A model generated the notes under the pieces. It ran no database searches. It was given only the letters and a program-made list of their open reading frames with translations, and was not told where the DNA came from. Of a stretch of DNA of 8,052 nt, positions 1 through 5,451 are shown one piece after another. Position numbers and translations under genes: made by a program. Origin of the DNA: Candidatus Coatesiibacteriota bacterium (lineage in GTDB: Bacteria > Oederibacteriota > CAKKQC01); assembly GCA_023265785.1 (NCBI GenBank), contig JAHFSL010000094.1, positions 1 to 8,052 on the forward strand. The letters are read 5' to 3'. Each line of letters starts with the position of its first letter. The first letter of the stretch is position 1.

Positions 1-241
1 ACCGGAGGAGTGGGAGATCTGCAAACTTCAGGGCGCCAAGCTGATTCCGCTGGGCAACCTGCCCGACCGCGTCAGCGAACTGGACTCCGCCGACGAGATC
101 GTGGCGTACTGCCATACCGGCATGCGCTCCGGGCGCGCGACCCAGTTCCTGAAACAGATGGGCTTCGCCAAGGTCCGCAACCTGACCGGTGGCATCGACG
201 CTTGGTCGGACGAGATTGATCCCGAGGTCCCCAAATACTAA
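1..241 (+). CDS. Rhodanese domain, C-terminal end of a probable MoeB/ThiF-rhodanese sulfurtransferase (5' truncated)
   Basis: The gene enters from the left edge, is read in the frame starting at base 2, and ends at TAA 239-241, so only about 79 C-terminal residues are visible. They form the second half of a rhodanese domain. The active-site loop CHTGMRSG has its Cys codon at 110-112 and fits the CxxGxRS persulfide-carrying loop. It is followed by the usual LTGGIDAW segment. The ending DPEVPKY resembles the C-terminus of ThiF/HesA/MoeB adenylyltransferases that carry a C-terminal rhodanese (MoeZ-like), which activate sulfur-carrier proteins for molybdopterin, thiamine or cysteine synthesis. 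The rhodanese call is seen directly. The MoeB fusion is inferred from the tail, because the adenylyltransferase part lies outside the window; a stand-alone rhodanese is the alternative. It converges on the minus-strand peptidase gene with a 13-nt gap and no visible terminator. Confidence 0.8.
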   Translation, partial: PEEWEICKLQGAKLIPLGNLPDRVSELDSADEIVAYCHTGMRSGRATQFLKQMGFAKVRNLTGGIDAWSDEIDPEVPKY

Positions 242-254
242 GTCGAGGAGCGCG

Positions 255-1013
255 CTAGAACCCCTCGGCGGAGCGGATGGTCCAGAAGTCGTCGGACAGA
301 TTGCGCCGGTCCAGGTATTCATAGGGGATGGTGCCGTAGCCGGACCGGCCCCAGCCCCGGCCCCAGGAGTTGCGCAGGCGGAAGACCTGGCGGGCATCGT
401 CGTAGCCCACCGCGAGGACGGCGTGGCCGCCAACGGCGCGCTCGGTAATGTCGGGCAGGGGGATCTCGCCGGTCCGGGCCACCCGGTCTGACTGGAGGCT
501 CTCGTAGACGGTGAACCCGAAGACGAATGGAAAGCCTTCCGCCAGGCAGGCGCGCATCTCGGCCACGGTGAGGAGTTTCCGGTAGGCGGTCACCTGATGA
601 TCCAGCGCGGCCGCGTAGGCGGCCGCCGGGGGGCGGGAGGAAAACAGCCCCGGCCGGTAGGGCCAGAGCCGCTCCCTGCACACCCCGGTCTTGGCCAGTG
701 TCTTGATGCCGTCCCGGAGCATGGCGCCGGAGTCCGAAGCCACCGAGTGTTCAACGACCCGCTCGTTGTAATAGACGAAGAGGCGGGAGAGATCGGTGAA
801 CGGAGCGCCGTCCCGCAGTTCCAGGAACTCCAGTGCGCCAACCAGCGCGTTGGCGGTGCAACTCCCCAGCCGGCCCTGGTTCTCGACGGGCGAACACCCG
901 CGGGAGAGATCCACGGAACGCGGCAGGCGGGTCGGCACGGACCGCACACCGCTCCACATCCAGTCCCGCGCGTCGGGCCGGTCCTTGAGCCAGCCGAACC
1001 CCCGGGCGGCCAT
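255..1013 (-). CDS. C1-family (papain-fold) cysteine peptidase
   Basis: This 252-residue protein has the complete papain-type catalytic set: Gln46 (oxyanion hole) and Cys52 in NQGRLGSCTANA, His197 in GGHAVLAVGYDD, and Asn215 in LRNSWGRGWG. It belongs to the bacterial C1 peptidases whose mature domain starts almost at the N-terminus; the first residues (FGWLKDRPDARDW) resemble the short leader typical of these. There is no signal peptide, membrane segment or inhibitory prosegment, so a cytoplasmic location or non-classical export is inferred. The ATG shares one base with the TGA of the lipoprotein gene upstream (TGATG at 1011-1015), so its translation is probably coupled. It is the last gene of the minus-strand run and ends in TAG, so TAG serves as a normal stop here. 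The substrate is unknown. Confidence 0.85.
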   Translation of the reverse strand: MAARGFGWLKDRPDARDWMWSGVRSVPTRLPRSVDLSRGCSPVENQGRLGSCTANALVGALEFLELRDGAPFTDLSRLFVYYNERVVEHSVASDSGAMLRDGIKTLAKTGVCRERLWPYRPGLFSSRPPAAAYAAALDHQVTAYRKLLTVAEMRACLAEGFPFVFGFTVYESLQSDRVARTGEIPLPDITERAVGGHAVLAVGYDDARQVFRLRNSWGRGWGRSGYGTIPYEYLDRRNLSDDFWTIRSAEGF

Positions 1014-1507
1014 CAGCGGGGCGTGACTTCACCCCGGCGATTCTGCTTCCAGGCATCCTCGCCGGTTCCTGTTACCGCCGGCCGGGCACGGCCATAGGAA
1101 ATCGGGAAGAGCCGCTTCTCATCAATGCCCATCCGGACCAGATAGTCACGGACAGCATAGGCGCGCTTCCATCCGAGTTGAACGTTGTACTCATCCGTCC
1201 CCCGCTCATCGCAGTGGCCCGCGATCTCGATCTTGCTCTCCGGTTCTGCGAGTAATTGGTCAACCGCCACTTTGAGCAGGGTGCGTGCCTCCGGCCGCAG
1301 GTCGGCCTTGCCATACTCGAAATAGACATTGTCGAGGTGCAGGGCGGGCATCGAGGGAACGGCCGGCGTGGGAGCCGTGGCCGGTGCCACCGGGGCGGCG
1401 ACGGGCGCCGGCGCCTCCTGGACGGCCGGCTTGGGATGGGTGGCACAGCCGACAATGACCAGGGCGGACACCAGGGCGAGGGACGAATGGAATCGTGGGG
1501 TGTTCAT
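1013..1507 (-). CDS. pal: Pal-like OmpA-domain lipoprotein
   Basis: A 164-residue outer-membrane lipoprotein that would anchor the envelope to peptidoglycan. The N-terminus is a type II signal peptide with lipobox IVGC and lipidated Cys21. A Pro/Ala-rich tether follows (about residues 25-55), then an OmpA_C/Pal domain (about 57-160). The domain carries the Pal signature AGHCDERGTDEYN, whose Asp100 and Arg102 match the diaminopimelate-contacting residues of the family. Length is normal for Pal. The last residues (NRRGEVTPR) differ from the usual NRRVEF-type ending. No tol genes are adjacent, so it may be a second Pal-like protein and not the Tol partner. The ATG at 1505-1507 lies 12 nt after the stop of the upstream membrane protein gene and has only a weak G-rich Shine-Dalgarno, which suggests coupling. 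Its stop overlaps the start of the peptidase gene. Confidence 0.87.
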   Translation of the reverse strand: MNTPRFHSSLALVSALVIVGCATHPKPAVQEAPAPVAAPVAPATAPTPAVPSMPALHLDNVYFEYGKADLRPEARTLLKVAVDQLLAEPESKIEIAGHCDERGTDEYNVQLGWKRAYAVRDYLVRMGIDEKRLFPISYGRARPAVTGTGEDAWKQNRRGEVTPR

Positions 1508-1519
1508 GCCCCAATCATA

Positions 1520-3100
1520 TCAACGGGCGGAGAGCCCAAGAAGGGTGAGACCCGGGATCAGCGTGGCGACTGATCGCGGGCGGAAGGGCGCGAACAGGTC
1601 ATGGCGCATGCCGGGCGTCACCCCGTGCCCCACGAGAAACGCCTCATCCACGGCGGGGGAGAGGACATCGGAGACGGCGTACACCGGGCGATCCTGCAGG
1701 ACCTCCGCGAGATAGGTGCGGAGGCGGGTGATCGCCCGGGCCGGCGGGATGGCGGGATTGGCAAACCGCCAGTCCAGCACCATCAGCCGGCGCCGGGCGA
1801 AGTAGGGAATGTAGGCTTTGAGCGCGTTAAACTCGCCGGTCCCGGCAATTATGACGAGGCTTTCCGGCGGGGTGGCGGCCTCCACGGAATTGGCCACGCC
1901 CAGCAATGAATTGATGGCCGGATCAATCTCGCGGCGAAACGGTCCGCCGCCCACGGTCAGGACGACGGCTCCGGCGGCGAGCCAGCCAAGACCCTCGCCC
2001 CTTTTCCACCACGGGAGGACGGGCCGATTCCGTTCAGCGAAACCGAGGAAAACAATGACCAACCACGCGGGGAGCATCATGGCCCAGTACCGTGCGTGTC
2101 CAGCAGACCAGAAGGTGAAGAAGACGGCGTGGCAAAGGAGCGCCAGGCTGACCGCCTGGATGAAGGTGCGCCGACCGGCAGTCCGACGGCGCCAGCCGGT
2201 CACGAGCCCGTGGCCTGCGACGAGGGCGAATCCGAGCAGGCCGATGCCCGCGACGATGAGCCGGGCGGGCCGGCCGTCTGCTGCAAGCCCCACGAAGGCC
2301 TCGGTCATAGCGCGCGCGGTCAGCTCCAGACTGGCGAGGGACCATCGGCCGTAGTGCTGGACCGTTCCCGTCAGGGGATCGAATCCAACATACCCGCGGA
2401 GCCAGTCGAGCATCGCCGCCGGTCGGGCCAGGTGCAGGCCGAGGATCATTGCACCCAGGTACCCCGCGCCCACCGTGACCCCCGAGACCGCCAGGAACGC
2501 GACTGCGCGGGTCCACCGCTTCGTCGCCGGGCCGGTTTGCCAGATCAGCCACAGGCACGAGGGGACGAGCACGGCGGCGGCCTGGTGAATCAGGAAGGCG
2601 GTCCCGGTGAGCGCGCCGATTCTGGCGGTCGCCCACAGACTCCGGGGCCGATCCGATTCAGCAGCCAGCGAGGAGAGGACCAGGAGTTGCAGGAGCGTGG
2701 CGGGCAGTGTGGTGTCGCCCTGGGTCGCAAAATGCCAGGTCACATAGGAGGACCCCAATGTCACCGTCCCCGCATCCGCCAGACCGGATCCCACCCCGAG
2801 TCGCCGGAGGAGCCGTCGGAACAGGTACAGCACACCCAGTCCGCACGCCGCCGAGACCAGTTGCTGGAAGAACCAGGCACGGACGACAAAGCCGGTCGAG
2901 AGGAGGGCACTGTAACCCAGGAACACGGCCGGACAGTAGAGCAGGTGGTGGGGATGAAAGAGAAGGGCCGCGGGTCCTCCTTCGGAAACTCGCTCAATGG
3001 CCCCGGCAAAGACCAAACCATCAAAATAGTAGTCCTGCGAGGGATAGGCCAAGTAGAGCGCGGCAAACGCGGCGGAGATGACCAGCGTTTGGGGGCTCAC
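1520..3100 (-). CDS. Multi-spanning membrane protein, GT-C glycosyltransferase-like
   Basis: A polytopic membrane protein of about 526 residues with roughly 9-11 hydrophobic segments. It has an acidic/aromatic first loop (SQDYYFDGLVFAGAIER), a FHPHHLLY motif before the second helix, and a soluble C-terminal region of about 120 residues. This layout, including the long acidic first loop and GHARYW just before a late helix, resembles GT-C glycosyltransferases that use lipid-linked sugars on the outer face of the membrane. That is a fold-level inference; I do not recognise the exact family or the substrate. GTG at 3098-3100 is taken as the start because it falls 26 nt after the desaturase stop and immediately before the first helix. 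An upstream GTG at 3184 would add 28 charged residues and overlap the conserved end of the neighbour. Neither start has a clear ribosome binding site. Its stop lies 12 nt before the Pal-like gene, so it belongs to the same transcript. Confidence 0.7.
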   Translation of the reverse strand: MSPQTLVISAAFAALYLAYPSQDYYFDGLVFAGAIERVSEGGPAALLFHPHHLLYCPAVFLGYSALLSTGFVVRAWFFQQLVSAACGLGVLYLFRRLLRRLGVGSGLADAGTVTLGSSYVTWHFATQGDTTLPATLLQLLVLSSLAAESDRPRSLWATARIGALTGTAFLIHQAAAVLVPSCLWLIWQTGPATKRWTRAVAFLAVSGVTVGAGYLGAMILGLHLARPAAMLDWLRGYVGFDPLTGTVQHYGRWSLASLELTARAMTEAFVGLAADGRPARLIVAGIGLLGFALVAGHGLVTGWRRRTAGRRTFIQAVSLALLCHAVFFTFWSAGHARYWAMMLPAWLVIVFLGFAERNRPVLPWWKRGEGLGWLAAGAVVLTVGGGPFRREIDPAINSLLGVANSVEAATPPESLVIIAGTGEFNALKAYIPYFARRRLMVLDWRFANPAIPPARAITRLRTYLAEVLQDRPVYAVSDVLSPAVDEAFLVGHGVTPGMRHDLFAPFRPRSVATLIPGLTLLGLSAR

Positions 3101-3126
3101 TTCGCGGGGTGCCGCCCGCCCGGCGC

Positions 3127-3615
3127 TCAGGTCGGCCGGTTCAGGAAGGTGCGGTCGGATTCGCCCGGCCGACAGCCGAGCCACCGGCGCGAGAGCCGTT
3201 CCAGCCCCTCAAAGAACCGCAGGCGCTGGAGCAGGGGGTTCAACCAGCCGGTGGTGATGCAGTAGTACGTTTCGAACGGCGCCTCGTGGTGGATGAGGTG
3301 GTGTTGGCGCTCCAGGATCAGGCCCCAACGTTGGAACCGCAGGGCCAGCCGCGGCGGATGCTCCATGTGGGCCCACTTGTGGAACTGGTTGGTGGCCAGC
3401 ACGCCGAGCGTGAGGCTCAAGGCCGACCCCAGGATGAAGACCGCGAAGAGGTCGCCGGGCCGGGGGTGAATCGCCACGGCGGTGGCCAGCAGGAGGGGCA
3501 TGGAGACCACGCACGCATTGCCGTTGGTCTCGATCCAGTCATGCCGGGTGATGTCCTCGGGATCCTTGTGGTGTTCCCTGAACGGCTTGATGAAGTTGGG
3601 CACAAGGACGGGCAT
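3127..3615 (-). pseudogene. carF: CarF/PEDS1-like plasmanylethanolamine desaturase, C-terminal part after an in-frame TAG
   Basis: These 162 residues hold most of the Kua/TMEM189/CarF family domain. The motifs are FREHHKDPEDITRHDWIETNGN, TNQFHKWAHM, a His cluster RQHHLIHHEAPFET, and YYCITTGWLNPLL, followed by a conserved FFEGLE stretch. The family (human PEDS1, Myxococcus CarF) introduces the vinyl-ether bond of plasmalogens through a membrane-bound di-iron site made from such histidines. The first ATG comes directly after a TAG (TAGATG on the minus strand) in the same frame as the fragment upstream, so the two are pieces of one gene of about 230 codons. No ribosome binding site precedes this ATG. 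Reinitiation at TAGATG could in principle give a split protein; stop-codon readthrough, a recent nonsense mutation or a sequence error are the alternatives. Everything downstream of the stop is well conserved, which argues against an old pseudogene. Confidence 0.8.
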
Positions 3616-3819
3616 CTAGGGATGGCCGTACCGGTCCGCCAGCCAGTGGACCGATCCCGACAGGAAATCCGCCCCCACATACCCCAGCAGGATGGACCCG
3701 CCCAGCATCCAGCCGCTGGCCGCGCCGCCCAAGGCTTGAACCAGCCGCCACACGGTGAACCCCACGATCGGGGGGGTCACCGCGATGGCTACCATTTCAA
3801 TCCGCCTGTGTTCCGCCAT
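3616..3819 (-). pseudogene. carF: CarF/PEDS1-like desaturase, N-terminal part ending at an in-frame TAG
   Basis: A 67-residue fragment with two hydrophobic stretches. It ends in GYVGADFLSGSVHWLADRYG, the N-terminal family signature (ADFxSGxxHWxxDxxG) that supplies the first metal-ligand His. It then stops at TAG (3616-3618), and the rest of the family domain continues in the same frame directly after it. Without readthrough this piece lacks nearly all of the His ligands and should be inactive alone. The first ATG is at 3817-3819. A second ATG at 3793-3795 is preceded by AGGCGG at good spacing and may be the true start, which would shorten the protein by 8 residues. It is the first gene of the minus-strand run and is divergent from the pyrimidine operon. 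Confidence 0.75.
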
Positions 3820-3839
3820 GAACGGCCATATTTTATCAG

Positions 3840-3860
3840 GTGGGGGATTGACACCCCCAC
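3840..3860. repeat. Perfect 7-bp inverted repeat around the -35 box (possible operator)
   Basis: Arms GTGGGGG (3840-3846) and CCCCCAC (3854-3860) are exact reverse complements. They flank a 7-nt centre containing the TTGACA -35 box of the plus-strand promoter. The repeat sits between the two divergent transcription units, so a dimeric regulator bound here could affect both. No regulator is identified. The symmetry is visible in the sequence; the operator role is inference. Confidence 0.4.
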
Positions 3861-3877
3861 GCGGAGAGTGCTATTTT
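3848..3877 (+). promoter_or_regulatory. Sigma70-type promoter of the pyrRB-pyrC-carA-carB operon
   Basis: A perfect TTGACA (3848-3853) is followed after 18 nt by TATTTT (3872-3877), which is preceded by TG plus one base (3869-3871), an extended -10 element. A start of transcription near 3883-3885 is expected. That leaves a leader of only about 50 nt before the ATG at 3934, too short for the antiterminator/terminator pair of Bacillus pyr leaders but enough for the hairpin seen there. Confidence 0.65.
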
Positions 3878-3891
3878 CTTGCAGGCAGTCA

Positions 3892-3924
3892 TCCTTTAAA
3901 CCGGTCCTGCGAGGCCGGCAAGGA
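3892..3924 (+). promoter_or_regulatory. PyrR-binding RNA hairpin that pairs with the Shine-Dalgarno
   Basis: The leader can fold into the architecture of PyrR-binding loops. The terminal hexaloop is CUGCGA (3907-3912), matching the conserved CNGNGA. It is closed by a 6-bp stem, CCGGUC (3901-3906) with GGCCGG (3913-3918), with one U-G wobble. Below is an asymmetric internal loop with purine-rich AAA (3898-3900), then a lower stem UCCUU (3892-3896) pairing with AAGGA (3920-3924). The core from 3903 to 3916 agrees with the published consensus ARUCCNGNGAGGYU at all but the first and last defined positions. The 3' arm of the lower stem is the ribosome binding site, so PyrR bound to UMP would be expected to hide it. 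There is no U-tract or terminator. This resembles the translational mode of PyrR control reported in mycobacteria, not Bacillus attenuation. Confidence 0.75.
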
Positions 3925-3925
3925 G
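3920..3925 (+). promoter_or_regulatory. Ribosome binding site of pyrR-pyrB
   Basis: AAGGAG lies 8 nt before the ATG at 3934-3936 and fixes this start, even though the frame is open for more than 800 nt further upstream. Five of its six bases can pair with UCCUU at 3892-3896 in the leader hairpin. Confidence 0.8.
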
Positions 3926-3933
3926 TCAGGTTG

Positions 3934-5451
3934 ATGGCAGAATCCGCGCCCCTGATCATGGATGCGCCCGCAATTGAGCGGGCCTTGATTCGGCTTTCGC
4001 GGGAGATCGAGGAGAAGAACCGGGACAGCCTGTCCCAGCTCGTGGTCCTCGGGATCCCCAACCGTGGCGATGAACTGGGCCGCCGGATCGCGGAGGAAAT
4101 CAGCCGGCACACGGGGGTCAAGGTGCCCTTCGGGGTCCTCGATATCACGATGTACCGGGACGATGTCGGGACCCGCGCGGCGGTGCCCCGGCCCAGTGCG
4201 GTCCCCGTGCCCCTCGACGACCGGATCGTGGTCCTTGTCGACGATGTCCTGTTTACGGGCCGGAGCGTCCGGGCCGCCATGGATGCGCTGGCGGACCTGG
4301 GACGGCCCCGCGCCGTCCAGTTGGCCGTCCTGGTGGACCGCGGGCATCGTGAGCTGATGATCAAGGCTGATTTTGTCGGAAAAAATGTTCCCACGGCGCA
4401 CGATGCCAATGTCCGGGTCGAACTGCAGGCTACTGACGGTGCCGACCGGGTTGTGTTGGAGGGCGGCGCGGCCAACGGCCAGAATGGTGGCGAGAAGCCC
4501 GCGGCCGCGCTTGCGCACAAGGACCTGCTGGGCATCGCCCAGCTGACCCGAGCCGAGATCGGGCTGATCCTCGACACGGCCGAGAATCTGGCCGATGTGG
4601 CCCGCCACCCGATCAAGAAGGTGCCCGCCCTGCGCGGTCGCACGATGGTGAACCTCTTTTATGAAAGCAGTACCCGCACCCGCACCTCCTTCGAGCTGGC
4701 GGCGGTCCGGCTCTCGGCGGACGTCGTAAACATCAATGTCCAGACCAGCAGTGTGTCCAAGGGCGAGACCCTGCTGGACACCGCCAAGACGCTGGAAGCC
4801 ATGAGCGTGGACTTCATCGTGATGCGCCACGCCTCCTCCGGCGCCCCGCACACGCTGGCACGGCACCTCAAGGCCTCGGTGATCAACGCGGGGGATGGCT
4901 GGCACGAGCACCCCACCCAGGCCCTGCTCGATCTCTATACGGTCCGCCAGAAACTTGGCAGGATTGAGGGGGTGACCATCACGCTGGTGGGGGACATCCT
5001 GCACAGCCGGGTGGCCCGGTCAAACCTGCTGGCCTTCACGCGGATGGGCGCCAAGGTCCGGTTTTGCGGTCCGCCCACCCTCCTGCCCGAGGAGTTCCGC
5101 GCACTTGGTGCGGAGGTGATCTACGACCTCAAGGAGGCGCTCACCGGCGCGGATGTGGTGTATGTCCTGCGCCTCCAGTTTGAGCGCCACCGGATGGGTC
5201 TGATGCCGTCCGTCAAGGCCTACACCCAACGGTACGGGATCACGGCCGACCGGGTCCGGTGGGCCAAGCCGGGAGCGCTGGTGATGCATCCCGGCCCCAT
5301 GAACCGGGGCGTTGAGATCGCCCACGATGTGGCCGACGCCCCCAACTCGGTCATCACCGATCAGGTGGCCAACGGCATTGCCATCCGGATGGCGGTGCTC
5401 TACCTGCTTGAAGCCGGACGCTCGGCGCGGGGTGGGGAGGCCATCACATGA
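3934..5451 (+). CDS. pyrB: PyrR-PyrB fusion: pyrimidine operon regulator fused to aspartate carbamoyltransferase
   Basis: One 505-residue frame holds two complete proteins. Residues about 1-178 are PyrR, an RNA-binding regulator with a PRTase fold and often uracil phosphoribosyltransferase activity: LDITMYRDD (69-77), PRPP loop VDDVLFTGRS (102-111), VDRGHREL (134-141) and VGKNVPT (148-154). A Gly/Ala/Asn-rich linker follows (about 179-193). Residues about 194-495 are the catalytic chain of aspartate carbamoyltransferase, which makes N-carbamoyl-L-aspartate: AHKDLLGIAQL, the carbamoyl-phosphate motif STRTRTSF (246-253, preceded by FYES where FFEP is usual), GDGWHEHPTQALLD (320-333) and HPGPMNRGVEI (452-462). 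No stop or well-placed in-frame start lies in the linker, so a true fusion is the simplest reading. No regulatory chain (PyrI) is in view. The start is set by AAGGAG at 8 nt. The stop overlaps pyrC by 4 nt. Neither domain looks truncated. Confidence 0.9.
   Translation: MAESAPLIMDAPAIERALIRLSREIEEKNRDSLSQLVVLGIPNRGDELGRRIAEEISRHTGVKVPFGVLDITMYRDDVGTRAAVPRPSAVPVPLDDRIVVLVDDVLFTGRSVRAAMDALADLGRPRAVQLAVLVDRGHRELMIKADFVGKNVPTAHDANVRVELQATDGADRVVLEGGAANGQNGGEKPAAALAHKDLLGIAQLTRAEIGLILDTAENLADVARHPIKKVPALRGRTMVNLFYESSTRTRTSFELAAVRLSADVVNINVQTSSVSKGETLLDTAKTLEAMSVDFIVMRHASSGAPHTLARHLKASVINAGDGWHEHPTQALLDLYTVRQKLGRIEGVTITLVGDILHSRVARSNLLAFTRMGAKVRFCGPPTLLPEEFRALGAEVIYDLKEALTGADVVYVLRLQFERHRMGLMPSVKAYTQRYGITADRVRWAKPGALVMHPGPMNRGVEIAHDVADAPNSVITDQVANGIAIRMAVLYLLEAGRSARGGEAIT

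Noticed and set aside
242..254. Transcription terminator between the converging rhodanese and peptidase genes
   Set aside because: The gap is only 13 nt and no stem with a T-tract is visible in or around it.
3100..3184. GTG at 3184 as the start of the membrane protein
   Set aside because: It would overlap the conserved end of the desaturase by 58 nt, adds only a charged, non-membrane stretch and has no ribosome binding site. GTG 3100 is preferred, but the choice is not certain.
2096..3265. 389-codon open frame on the plus strand
   Set aside because: It is antisense to the membrane protein, with a low-complexity Arg/Gly/Glu-rich translation typical of GC-rich shadow frames.
3616..3618. Genome-wide reassignment of TAG to a sense codon
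   Set aside because: The peptidase gene at 255-1013 ends normally in TAG, so at most the desaturase codon would be recoded in its own context.
3820..3845. Promoter for the minus-strand desaturase operon
   Set aside because: An AT-rich stretch (GATAAAAT on the minus strand) could be a -10 element, but no -35-like hexamer lies at the right distance, so I do not call it.
3109..3933. Upstream in-frame extension of the PyrR-PyrB frame
   Set aside because: The extension is antisense to the conserved desaturase and lacks family similarity. ATG 3934 has AAGGAG at good spacing and lies just where PyrR begins.
3878..3933. Bacillus-type pyr attenuator (antiterminator plus terminator)
   Set aside because: The leader is only about 50 nt, with one hairpin and no U-tract before the start codon.
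3889..5004. 371-codon open frame on the minus strand
   Set aside because: It is antisense to the PyrR-PyrB gene, whose motifs are unmistakable; the translation shows no recognisable domain.
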